Origin: Symsagittifera roscoffensis | Taxonomy: Eukaryota; Xenacoelomorpha; Acoela; Convolutidae | Direction of reading: 5' to 3' | NCBI RefSeq assembly: GCF_963678635.1 | Contig: NC_087067.1 | Location: 38,909,682 to 38,973,681 of the forward strand | DNA length: 64,000 nt | Shown here: positions 24,301-30,638 of the stretch, one piece after another | How the letters are laid out: every line of letters begins with the position of its first letter | Numbering within the stretch: position 1 is the stretch's first letter | Translations under genes and position numbers: made by a program | Notes under the pieces: generated by a model | Told to the model about the DNA's origin: nothing | The model's input: only the letters and a program-made list of their open reading frames with translations | Databases searched by the model: none

Positions 24301-26250
24301 GAGTAGACGTTTCTGGAGGACAAATTCGCGCAACCGTTTCTTTTGATTGAACTTTTCACTTCAGATTTGATAGGGTACTTTTTAAGAAAAATTCAAAAGT
24401 TTCTAAGAAACGGTCACTGTTCAAAAAATTGACTTTCCGAAATTCGTTAAGTTTTTTCAGCTTAAAACAGGTCATGTCCGGTAAAGTACAGAAGATTACC
24501 AAATTCGGGTTTCTCGATTGAACACAACCTGAGAATTGGCACGGTAGTTTTCGAGGAAAAAAAACTCAAAAAACGGTCAAAGTTTCGAAACATTCACTCA
24601 TTTGAATGGCATGACTTTTTCAAAAAACAAATTGGGCGTAGCAAATAATAAAGCGAAGATTCCAACAACCTGTTGTGTCGATTAAACCTATGATATCAGA
24701 TTTGTCAGGAGAGCTATCGAGTAAAGTCCAAAAAACGGTCAACAAATCAGAAAACTGTCATTTCCGAAAATCAAAGATTTTTGTTATAAGAAATTGGGCG
24801 TAAGAGCTTATGCAGAAGAGATTGACCCGAAATGCTATTTCGTTTGAACCCAAAAACCCAGGTTTGGTAGTTCTCGAGAAAAGTTTAAAAAAAAAACTGT
24901 CGAAAATCAAAAGTTTGACTTTTCCGAGGGCCAGAACTTTTTGTGTCAAAAAATTTGAGCGTATTCGCGTATGAAAAGGAATTTTCCACAACCCGTTCCT
25001 TGAAGCGAACTCAAAATCTCAGATAATGCAGGGTTAGTTTTCGAGCAAATTCAAAAAGTTTAAAAAACGCACAAAAAAAATTGACTTTTTTAGAGGGCGA
25101 CAACTTTTTGTGTAAAACTATTTCTGAGTGGCAGCTAAGGCAGGGTAGCTTCTAACTACCCGTTATCTCTAAGGAACCCACAATCTCAGTTTTGAGAGGT
25201 TATTTTCTAGAAAATTTGAAAAAAATTCAAAAAACGGTCAAAAAACCAAACATTTCATTATTCCGAGGGCTATAAATTAGTTTAAAAAAATGGGCGTAGC
25301 CGCTTATGGATGGGAGCTTCTCAAATCCGATATATTGATTGTAACTAGAATCTCAAAGTTGGTAGGATAGTTTTTGAGAAAAAAAATCAAAAATATCGGT
25401 CAAACATTCCCCTCACAGGCTTTTTCGAAGGCTGTAGACAAAGGGGTAAAGCAAAAAGAGACAAGGGGAGTATGCAAACAGAGACCACAAAAATGTAAGC
25501 GATCTTTCTATGGATATCCATTTTTTGAAAATCAGTCGAAGAGTTTTTGAGAACAACTACGTTTTGCAAAAAGTATTAAAATCTTCCAAAGCCTCTCAAA
25601 AAATATAACAAAAAACCCAATCCCATACGTTTTCATAATACCTGTGTCTATCAAACAGGAAATCTTACGACCCTGATACATAGTTAAGACCCTTTTCTAA
25701 CTCTCTCTGCAGTTTCTGTCTTAATAAGCTATCATAGAAAACTAGAAAAAGAGGCAAGCGGTTACCAATTCGAGCTGTGAGTAATTGGAGCTGTTTAACA
25801 ATTACAGCAAGATTCGATTTTTTTGCCATAATGAATGTGTACATTGCTGTTGTTAAGCAGTTCATTGCTAAATTTATCCCATCCCAGTTCAGAAACAGCT
25901 GGTGAATATTTTTTGCCCAAATCCGAATAAGTGGCTTTTATTTCAGCTTTCAGGTCTTTAATAGATTTACAAGATTCGGTTTTAGAAAGTCTTTCATCAG
26001 CAGCCAGAGAGTCTTTCATATTAACTGACCAAGTAACCGTTGAGTTTAACTTCTCCTTCGCTTCCGTCGCAGCTTGTTTCTCGAGAGCTTTTCTCTTGCG
26101 CAAAATTTTCCGCTCTTTGTTGCTCAGCTTACTAGAACTCGCACGTAGTTGAATGGCTTTGATATTCAGTTGATTGCAAAACAGGCATTTTTTGCTTTGC
26201 TGTCGAGCAAACCGACGCAGTTTGAAAATACTTTCAGCACAGCCTAGCAT
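3254..26250 (-). CDS. VARS2: Mitochondrial valyl-tRNA synthetase, whole gene (8 exons)
   Basis: Class Ia aminoacyl-tRNA synthetase that charges mitochondrial tRNA-Val. The join 22193-21786, 19537-19372, 16959-15865, 12897-12712, 9745-9507, 8989-8765, 4340-3673, 3377-3254 gives an open frame of 1036 aa, close to the vertebrate length of about 1060. All introns are GT-AG and phases agree. Seen in order: basic N-terminal leader (residues 1-25), HIGH motif as HMGH (163-166), editing (CP1) domain in exon 3, DVLDTWFSS in exon 4, KMSKS (670-674), anticodon-binding helices in exon 7, short helical tail in exon 8. Absence of the N-terminal GST-like domain, and residues such as RSGDLLEFF and WWGHQVPAY, favour the mitochondrial over the cytosolic enzyme. 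Exons 1 and 2 exist twice because of a tandem duplication; the distal set is at 26250-25843 and 23596-23431. The METTL23-like gene ends only 133 bp upstream of the distal start. Confidence 0.92.
3673..4340 (-). CDS. VARS2: VARS2 exon 7, anticodon-binding domain
   Basis: Acceptor TTGTTTTAG before 4340 and a perfect donor GTAAGT after 3673. Residues about 774-996 of the protein. The helix-rich anticodon-binding domain is recognisable from [10 protein letters not shown] through [17 protein letters not shown], the typical position where class Ia enzymes read P-(F/I)-(M/I)-PF-TEEL. The frame would read to a stop at 3669 if not spliced, but the strong donor and matching exon 8 make splicing more likely. 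Confidence 0.88.
4991..5420 (+). repeat. Degenerate MITE end joined to satellite-type units
   Basis: 4720-5070 resembles the interior of the MITE family near 12950 (the words TTCGATAGTGG and GAGCCTGAAAAAA). From about 5145 the sequence switches to the ~165-bp satellite unit (GAGGGCGATAAC then GGGTGTAGCCG and GGGGAGCTTCCC). Both assignments are by shared words and are approximate. Confidence 0.4.
5878..5936 (-). repeat. tRNA-like SINE head
   Basis: Minus strand shows a B-box-like ATTCGAATCCCGG and, upstream, GGGCTAAAGGTAATG as a possible A-box at the usual spacing. No acceptor stem is intact, so it is a SINE relic and not a functional tRNA gene. Confidence 0.45.
6430..7320 (-). pseudogene. 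Non-LTR retrotransposon (LINE) reverse transcriptase fragment
   Basis: Minus-strand reading from 7320 gives [13 protein letters not shown], then [10 protein letters not shown], then (after a frameshift and stop near 7090-7100) [11 protein letters not shown], and the catalytic FADD box near 6915. Downstream come [15 protein letters not shown] and LLYGYPVWS at about 6640-6510, the thumb-side motifs of CR1/Jockey-like elements. No endonuclease domain or poly(A) tail is seen; it is a dead 5'-truncated copy in VARS2 intron 6. Clade assignment is inference. Confidence 0.85.
7520..7562. repeat. Hairpin repeat terminus (ACACTTGC/GCAAGCGT)
   Basis: CCCGATTAAAGACACTTGC, four Ts, then GCAAGCGT form an 8-bp stem with one G-T pair at 7540-7559. 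The same word combination recurs at about 8630-8672, 11490-11515, 12310-12345, 15340-15380, 28135-28165, 35340-35375 and 41920-41942, marking the end of a dispersed repeat family. Confidence 0.55.
7965..8050 (-). repeat. tRNA-like SINE head (degenerate)
   Basis: Plus-strand CCGGAATCGAACCACCGCACTC is the complement of a B-box-like GGTTCGATTCC, followed by the complement of a D-arm-like segment. It belongs to the same group as 8455-8545. Confidence 0.4.
8455..8545 (-). repeat. tRNA-derived SINE head
   Basis: The clearest copy of this group. On minus, ATGTGGTGGTAAAGGG is an A-box-like start, then GGGTTCGATTCCTGG is a near-perfect B-box about 35 nt later, followed by TCGGGCC and an AT-rich body. 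No CCA-side stem is complementary to the 5' side, so it is a SINE and not a tRNA gene. Confidence 0.6.
8765..8989 (-). CDS. VARS2: VARS2 exon 6
   Basis: Acceptor AGAATACAG before 8989, donor ATG/GTTAGT after 8765, both phase 0. Residues 699-773. It contains [14 protein letters not shown], the conserved (I)P-CG-DALR segment after KMSKS, and [13 protein letters not shown], equivalent to FCNK-WNA-FI in the family. This ties exons 5 and 7 together in phase. Confidence 0.88.
9507..9745 (-). CDS. VARS2: VARS2 exon 5, KMSKS motif
   Basis: Acceptor TACCTTTCAG before 9745, donor AAA/GTGAGC after 9507. Encodes [28 protein letters not shown] and [14 protein letters not shown]. The KMSKS loop (670-674) binds ATP in the adenylation reaction. 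Begins with two bases of the glycine codon split from exon 4. Confidence 0.93.
10309..11290 (+). repeat. Hairpin-capped repeat with degenerate ~165-bp units
   Basis: Starts CACAGGGGCAAAGC-GGA-GCTTCGC followed by CACTTGCGATACAGCAC, a start seen at many other sites in the window. From about 10480 degenerate units recur with the words TGACTTTTC, GTTTC-ATT-AACCC and TAGTTTTCGAGAAAA. The same architecture occurs near 33.5-35.4 kb. Confidence 0.55.
11540..11763 (+). repeat. MITE fragment (right part)
   Basis: Shares GTTTGCCTTCATTT, GGAAAT-AATTGAAC, AAAATTGAGCCGAA and the right terminus CATCGACTCTTA with the MITE family described at 12950-13382. The left half is missing. Confidence 0.5.
12322..12338. 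repeat. Hairpin terminus GCTTGC/GCAAGC
   Basis: GATTTAATAACGCTTGC then AAATC then GCAAGC forms a 6-bp stem, the same terminal structure as at 35352-35372. The left neighbour (11930-12300) is not recognised. Confidence 0.45.
12712..12897 (-). CDS. VARS2: VARS2 exon 4
   Basis: Acceptor TTTTGTCCAG before 12897, donor TCAG/GTGAGA after 12712. It encodes GFVCEHNES near its start and DVLDTWFSS further on, a near-invariant class Ia segment leading into the second half of the catalytic fold. Both ends split a codon after the first base, matching exons 3 and 5. Confidence 0.93.
12950..13382 (+). mobile_element. MITE with terminal inverted repeats
   Basis: About 433 bp. The left end AAGAGTCAATGAACACAGTT and the reverse complement of the right end (AAGAGCGGATGAACGTAG) match over about 18 bp with few changes. 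Just outside the left end is a CCAAC/GTTGG hairpin. Interior words (TTCGATAGT, GTTTGTCTTC, AAGACTTCCTGAAAA) recur at 49.35, 49.97, 52.7 and 56.95 kb. No coding capacity, consistent with a non-autonomous DNA transposon; the transposase family is unknown. Confidence 0.65.
14385..14720 (-). repeat. tRNA-derived SINE copy (Trp-like head)
   Basis: Minus strand: A-box-like TGGCCGAGAGGG near 14550, anticodon position reading CCA, and B-box GGTTCGAATTCG near 14505. It is preceded by the shared AGAACAGATGCTATG block (on plus). Closest relative in the window is 48270-48600, which also reads CCA. Confidence 0.6.
15865..16959 (-). CDS. VARS2: VARS2 exon 3, catalytic and editing domains
   Basis: Largest exon, 1095 nt. 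Acceptor GTTCTTTTAG before 16959, donor AAAG/GTAATT after 15865. Begins YDHAGIASQ (family CDHAGIATQ), then [40 protein letters not shown] and [16 protein letters not shown]. This covers the end of the first Rossmann half and the whole CP1 editing domain, which hydrolyses mischarged Thr-tRNA. In [10 protein letters not shown] the consensus GD pair is AD, a possible editing-site change to note. Confidence 0.95.
17437..17820 (-). other. Exon-like ORF pair, hypothetical (KPFFDM family)
   Basis: Minus-strand open frame from about 17820 giving [19 protein letters not shown] and a further 60 residues to 17547, overlapped by a second frame (17697-17437) that continues with [19 protein letters not shown] single frameshift would join them, so it may be a decayed coding segment. 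A plus-strand ORF at 51706 shares KPFFDM and the spacing S-LK--E-L. No family recognised. It lies within VARS2 intron 2 on the same strand. Confidence 0.3.
17898..17992 (-). other. Exon-like ORF, hypothetical
   Basis: Minus strand reads [20 protein letters not shown] and on through LRSICGR, ending at a possible donor AAG/GTTGCT. The composition looks coding, but the exon phases do not link it cleanly to the neighbouring ORFs. Unrecognised. Confidence 0.25.
18249..18304 (-). other. Small ORF crossed by the duplication breakpoint
   Basis: An ATG at 18304-18302, 5 nt after a weak acceptor-like CAG, opens a frame [18 protein letters not shown] that continues unduplicated to a stop near 18222. 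In the distal copy the frame runs into different sequence after GDVGV (22306). Coding status uncertain; listed because the breakpoint falls within it. Confidence 0.3.
18597..18835 (-). other. Exon-like ORF, hypothetical, proximal copy
   Basis: Minus strand: acceptor-like TTTTGTTTCTAG at about 18840, then an open frame including [17 protein letters not shown] and ending LPHELEVE; a perfect donor GTGAGT overlaps the stop. Charged, no recognised domain. Both flanks look like splice sites, so it may be an exon of a nested or alternative transcript. An adjacent open stretch (18852-18950) lies just upstream. The identical copy is at 22655-22894. Confidence 0.35.
19372..19537 (-). CDS. VARS2: VARS2 exon 2, HIGH motif, proximal copy
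   Basis: Acceptor TTTGGTCAG before 19537, donor CCAG/GTTAAA after 19372. Encodes [18 protein letters not shown], the class I ATP-binding HIGH signature as HMGH (163-166), then the start of the Rossmann fold to VRWIPG. The terminal G combines with GG of exon 3 to give the Gly-Tyr-Asp-His-Ala junction expected from the family. Confidence 0.93.
19538..21785. other. VARS2 intron 1, proximal copy
   Basis: 2.2-kb intron. 20160-21600 is an array of about 165-bp satellite-like units. 19560-20150 shows nothing recognisable apart from short ORFs without support. Confidence 0.6.
20160..21610 (+). repeat. Satellite-like array, ~165-bp period
   Basis: Degenerate units with the words GACTTTTCCGAGGGC, GGGCGTAG-CGCTTATG, GGGAGCTTC, CGATTAAACCCA, TAGTTTTCGAGAAAA and AAAAAACGGTCAAA. 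Landmarks at about 20698, 20862, 21027 and 21199 give spacings near 165 bp. It ends at a shared tail (ACCTGTGTCTATCAAACAGG at about 21580). Related arrays: 24219, 33980, 10480 and 5145. Confidence 0.7.
21786..22193 (-). CDS. VARS2: VARS2 exon 1, mitochondrial leader, proximal copy
   Basis: 136 codons from ATG 22193-22191 to donor AAT/GTACAC (a weak donor chosen because phase 0 and the family alignment around [10 protein letters not shown] both need it). The start [18 protein letters not shown] is basic and hydrophobic with no acidic residue but one Glu, typical of a mitochondrial presequence. A Lys/Glu/Ala-rich helical linker follows. An acceptor-like CTTTTCAG lies 9 nt before the ATG. Differs from the distal copy at three residues, all within the first 13. 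Confidence 0.85.
22202..22216 (-). promoter_or_regulatory. Acceptor-like site 9 nt before VARS2 ATG (proximal)
   Basis: Minus strand TTATACTTTTCAG then TACTAAGTT-ATG. Either the acceptor of a 5'UTR intron or a spliced-leader trans-splice acceptor. Duplicated at 26259-26273. Confidence 0.5.
22655..22894 (-). other. Exon-like ORF, hypothetical, distal copy
   Basis: Identical at the protein level to the ORF at 18597-18835, with the same acceptor-like and donor-like flanks. In this copy it lies between distal exon 2 and proximal exon 1 of VARS2. Confidence 0.35.
23431..23596 (-). CDS. VARS2: VARS2 exon 2, HIGH motif, distal copy
   Basis: Duplicate of 19372-19537 with the same splice signals and protein. 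If spliced to exon 3 directly it yields the same enzyme; if spliced to the proximal exon 1 acceptor the frame is lost (exon 2 ends after codon base 1 and the 9-nt leader shifts the reading). Confidence 0.88.
24219..25669 (+). repeat. Satellite-like array, duplicate copy
   Basis: Copy of the 20160-21610 array carried along in the tandem duplication; nearly identical to it. Confidence 0.7.
25843..26250 (-). CDS. VARS2: VARS2 exon 1, mitochondrial leader, distal copy
   Basis: Duplicate of 21786-22193. Begins [18 protein letters not shown]: three residue changes from the proximal copy, one adding an arginine, so still a good presequence. This is the copy next to METTL23 and therefore the one most likely to sit behind the native upstream region. 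Confidence 0.85.
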
Positions 26251-26258
26251 AACTTAGT

Positions 26259-26273
26259 ACTGAAAAGTATAAT
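26259..26273 (-). promoter_or_regulatory. Acceptor-like site 9 nt before VARS2 ATG (distal)
   Basis: TTATACTTTTCAG/TACTAAGTT-ATG on minus. Only 122 nt separate it from the METTL23 stop codon, and the spacer lacks AATAAA. This geometry resembles the downstream gene of a trans-spliced operon. Confidence 0.5.
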
Positions 26274-26382
26274 GAAAGAAAAAATCTCTTGAAAATTCAA
26301 TTTTCAAAACATTTCTACCAAGCACCGAATCAAATCAATGCTCAAAACTTTCATTTCAGTTGAAAAACAAACAAAATGACAT

Positions 26383-27069
26383 CTACTTTAATCTACGAAT
26401 ACAGCATAGTAAAATTTCAGAAGACTCAACCTGATCTTTAAGAATTAAAAATCCATGTAAATTATACTCTTTCAAAATCCATCTTAGAGATTTCAGCGCA
26501 TCTCGAAGTGGGTATGAGAACACAAAACTGGCACCTTCATTCAATTTGATTAGGTAGGCAACTGTTTTTATCAGCAACTCGAATTGATAACTTTCGTAAA
26601 AACAATCAGAAGCAATGATCAAGTCGATACTTCCGACGTCATGTAGTAACGGCGATATTGATCCCCAGTTATAATTTAAAAACTTCACGTTTTCGGAACT
26701 TATCAAATCATTCAATTGAATAGTTCTTGCTGCAAACGAGGTTTCAGTGTCTGTTAAAATGACTTTTTTGGCGCCTAATTTTAATGCAACAATTGAAGGC
26801 ACTCCAGTCCCACAACCCAATTCTAAAATTCTCTTCCCAGAAACAACTTCAGGATGTGAACAGAAATAACGAGACAAACTGATTGCAGATGGCCACGTGA
26901 ATGAGCATTTTTGATCACTCAGATTCGACAGTTTGCTGTCAACTGCAACTGAAATTTTTGGACTGAATTCCACAACTGATGGTTCACTTACTGAACTTTC
27001 CACTTCAGGGTCTGTTGACGTCAGGCTAAGCAGATTGTCATCTTGACTGGACAGAAGTTTACGTTTCAT
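26383..27069 (-). CDS. METTL23: METTL23-like protein methyltransferase
   Basis: Single uninterrupted frame of 228 aa, start ATG 27069-27067; an in-frame stop lies upstream, before a possible non-ATG start. Class I seven-beta-strand methyltransferase of the METTL21/23 group. Seen: FTWPSAISLSRYF (about 85-97), the SAM-binding motif ILELGCGTG, LTDTE for the strand 2 acidic end, NYNWGSI, and IIASDCFYES in place of the group's DxxY-type motif IxASDxxY/F. Human METTL23 modifies histone H3 arginine; that substrate is known for the family and not shown here. The 80-residue N-terminal part is low in conservation and acidic. Same strand as VARS2 and 133 bp upstream of it. An acceptor-like CGTTCTAG lies 10 nt before the ATG. 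METTL21-type paralogues are the main alternative. Confidence 0.75.
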   Translation of the reverse strand: MKRKLLSSQDDNLLSLTSTDPEVESSVSEPSVVEFSPKISVAVDSKLSNLSDQKCSFTWPSAISLSRYFCSHPEVVSGKRILELGCGTGVPSIVALKLGAKKVILTDTETSFAARTIQLNDLISSENVKFLNYNWGSISPLLHDVGSIDLIIASDCFYESYQFELLIKTVAYLIKLNEGASFVFSYPLRDALKSLRWILKEYNLHGFLILKDQVESSEILLCCIRRLK

Positions 27070-28797
27070 TTTCCAGTATCTAGAACGACGATTTAACACT
27101 TAAGAGGCATAAGATAAGGGCAAGTATAAGGCTTAGGCGGCATATCGATAAATGTTTGTGCCTAATACCCTGCGATAATTGCTCTAATTAGGAGCTAAAT
27201 TAGTCGAAACAAATTTCAGACTAAAACTTCGTAATGTTTGAAAAATACTCGATTGCTAGCGCGATGAAAACTTAAATTTCAGAGAACTATATATTGCTGC
27301 GAAATGCACACAATCAGAAAGAGAAAATTTGTGTACATAAAATCTTGACACAGAGGCGAAGCGCAACTCTGCAAGCTAGCGAATAGAAAAAAGACGGAAA
27401 TAATTAAATAAAAAAATTTTTTTGGCACAAAAAAAACAGTTTTTTTTTATTGGGTAAAAATAAAAAAAATACCATTCGAAAAACACAATCAGCATTATCC
27501 AAGAAGCTTATAAGGTTTACCAAGCGCCACCTACGCTGACAATAAGTGAGTAGACGACAATTGCTCCGAAAACAAAACAATAAAAAAACTGTCAAACAAA
27601 TTTTTGAGCAAATAAGTTTAAAAATTTTGAAATTTTGCAACAAAACAAGCTGAATTCTAAAAATATTGCCTTTGAAACGACACAAAATACGGTTACTAAG
27701 CCAAACAAAATAAACAGAAATCACTTAAAATCGAAAAAAAAAATTAAGAAAAAGAAGGAAAATATACGAAGGAGGATTAATTTTACATATGACAGGAGTA
27801 AGCGAAAAACACTTGATGATAAAGCGAGCAACTACAATGAAAATTGCTGAGAGCAGAAAAAATTCCCTGATAGGGCAACTAAGCCGAAAAAGCATAAGGA
27901 GACAAAAAAATCCGACAAATCAATTTTTCGCGGAAAATAAACTTTCAATGTCATGCATACTGAAAAAAAACAAGATCAGGACGGGACTCCAATCCCAGAC
28001 TTCAGGGTACAAACGCATCCGTGTTTTCTCAAAGCCAAATCGGAAAAGCTCTCGAAAATGCTAAGGTTCACTAATAAAGCAACTAACCAATTTCTTAGAA
28101 ATTTATTTTAAAAAAAATGTTTACGTGGAAAAAAGTCTAGTTCCCGATTAAAGACACTTGCTTTTAGTTCCCAAAAAAGCAAATGAGTCCACTTCAACCT
28201 TGTACATGGGAAGCTAATCGACGCACATGCTAGAAATCAGTTGTCTTTAAATTTTAGATGGGCTGAAATTTAAGATAGTTCCTTGTTCGTTCAGAACAAG
28301 TAACTATCTGTACTAGTCCGTCAGATTATAGGTAAAATTCATACATTTCGTATCAATCCACGATTGAAAAAAATGAACAAAAAAGAGTAGAGAATAAAAT
28401 TCAAACGCATCACTGGATAGCTGCAAACGAAATCATTATTTGATTAACTTAATAACATCAATTTATGTTAACTTTCAAAGATAGTAAACTTTTGACGTTA
28501 ACCAAAATAACCTAAGCAAGGAGTTCCAAGGTCAAAGTAACTGGCCTGGGAATTGAGCTGCAAAAAAAAACAGAAAACAATCTCCAAAAACCAACCAGCT
28601 GCTAGCTACAGTTCATGAGCCTCAAAATTATTCACCTTGAATTCTATAAGCACATAAAATTTTATCCAGGGACTGAACAGTTGGTAATCGGTTAACGAAG
28701 GTGGCAGATACGCAGATAATGAAACGATTCATATAAGCATATATGAAAACAACTAGCAGTAGTATCAATGAAAAATTCTAATTCATTTAAATTCATA

Positions 28798-29170
28798 AAA
28801 CAGGCGAAGCTTCGCTTCGCAAACACTAGCCAGAACAGGACAAAAAGCAGCTCTATAAAGTGCAATAAGAAAAAGTAGAAATAAGCCACGAATTAGTAAA
28901 AATTTGGCTGGGTCTCGGATTCAACAGCGACCACCTGCAACCTAGAATTTTATGAGTCTCACGCACTAACCACTCAGCCACGCACGCTTAATACATCACA
29001 AACACTAGCCCGAAATAAAGCAGAGAACAGATGCTATGCAGAGAAATTCCAATGCTAGATCATGATTATAACAAATGCCACCAAATATGTGAACACTTTC
29101 CACTTTCAACGAACACTTTTATTTGCGAGTTAGATTACAAGAAAAAAACGAACTAATATATTACGCGGGA
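28798..29170 (-). repeat. tRNA-derived SINE copy with hairpin start
   Basis: Plus left end is the palindrome GCGAAGC-TTC-GCTTCGC (28804-28820) followed by AAACACTAGCC. The minus strand carries TGGCTGAGTGGTTAGTGCG (A-box-like) near 28980 with CAT at the anticodon position and a weak B-box near 28920. Same family as 2735-3130. Confidence 0.6.
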
Positions 29171-29877
29171 TCGCTATTGTAAAAACTGTCCGACGGTTGC
29201 TATTTTTTTGTAACTACTTTTAACTTGACGCTTTAAACTTTAAAAATTTACGCAAAAATTTATATGACAACGCTTACTGTTCAAGTATTCCACTTTTAAA
29301 CACAGAGGCGAAGCTGCACATAGCAAACAGAAAAAAATCTCCAAAAATCAACCAAGAAACTTGTTGGTATAGTGGCAATGATAAAAAAAAATTATAGAAA
29401 AACAAACGTTTGCGTGTTTAATCACATTTGATGCTATCTGAACAGTTCAGGCAAAAGCAATAGCTAAATGCACAGCTCAAGCTCCGACGTAAGCTTATAT
29501 GGCCGAAAAACATCGAATTCATTTTTTTTTCAGATGGGTCCAATTAAGAGTCATATCAAACCCCATTCAAAAACATTTACCATAATCGTTGGTTGTGACG
29601 TGTGGTTATATATGGTATATCGCCAGACTCCAATCAAACACAGAGGCAAAGGTGCACTTCGCATACACAAGCAGAATTATAACCGATAACGCTACTGGGA
29701 AAAACTGAATGAGTAAAACTTTGAGTCAACAAATTTTCTTAAGTGACGCAAGCCAATTTTCAAACATTAGCAGTAACAGTCGATTTGAAAAAATGAAATT
29801 CACTGAAATGAACATGCCTCAATTTATAGAGCGGACGCATTTTGACTAGTATACGAAAAACTTCATTAAAAACATCC

Positions 29878-29948
29878 CACCCTGCCCAGGTTCGAACCCT
29901 CTTATTTGTTGCGGGTCTCCTTCCCTACCTCTACGCTACAGATCCATG
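29878..29948 (-). repeat. tRNA-like SINE head
   Basis: Minus strand has TAGCGTAGAGGTAGGG (A-box-like) and GGGTTCGAACCTGGG (good B-box) at tRNA-like spacing. Without a pairing acceptor stem, a functional tRNA gene is unlikely. Confidence 0.5.
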
Positions 29949-30638
29949 ATACCTTGAAGATAAAGTGCTATTTGTAATATAACAGTATGTGTTAATATCC
30001 TTAGCATTGGCTGCACTTACTAGCTTTGCTTGTGTAAAGACAACCAGTACTACTATGAGCAAATTTGACTAGTTATTTTCAAACTCTTTACGGTATTGTT
30101 ACTCTTAACTTAAGTTTTTGCACCCGCCCAAAACAGTCAAAACTAAAATTAGAAAAAAGTAAGTCTTCTCTTTTCCGAACAGTTTTTAATTAAACACGAA
30201 GCGCACTGAAACTGCTCTTTTGGTTTTAGGTAATGGCTATTTATTTGATGTAGGACTGAGGGGCTCGAAAGGAATTGTCAATTACTCGATTTGAGAATGG
30301 CCGCTGTTTGTTCTTTCCGATCCTCGACAGCAAAACTGACCAATGGATGCATTGAGCACTAAATCTGACCTCAGACCAGAAAATTTTTTCTAATATAATA
30401 CCAAGCTGCTCGTATCAACAAACTAACTCAGTTTTTTTACATCCGCCTCAAAATGGTCTCCAGGTTATTTCTAAGATAAAAGCCATACTTTTTAGTCATA
30501 ATATAAATTAATTGCTGCTGCTATTTTCCTCTTTAGAAAAATTCAAAAATAATCATTACTACTGAAAAATGCGATAAATGTTAGAAAACCGTTAGCAACT
30601 ACAAAAATTGATTTAAATATATTACTCAAATACTTAGT

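Larger units (their letters stand above)
22306..26364. repeat. Tandem duplication, distal copy (about 4.06 kb)
   Basis: Second copy of 18249-22307. Its outer edge is 19 bp below the METTL23 stop codon, so METTL23 itself and any promoter upstream of it are not duplicated. It contains the distal VARS2 exons 1 and 2. Confidence 0.95.
27070..30638. other. Intergenic region between DHX34 and METTL23
   Basis: 3.6 kb of repeats and unassigned AT-rich DNA, presumably including the METTL23 promoter next to 27080. 27340-27400 has a CACAGAGGCGAAGC repeat start, 27965-28030 a degenerate tRNA-like head, 28135-28165 a repeat end, 28798-29170 a SINE, 29290-29330 and 29638-29670 further repeat starts, 29878-29948 a tRNA-like head. 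No coding region was supported. The nearest AATAAA for DHX34 is at 30245-30240, 394 nt past the stop. Confidence 0.55.

Noticed and set aside
27404-27724. 106-codon minus-strand ORF upstream of METTL23
   Set aside because: Extremely Phe/Leu/Cys-rich translation of poly-A/T sequence, no start context or splice sites.
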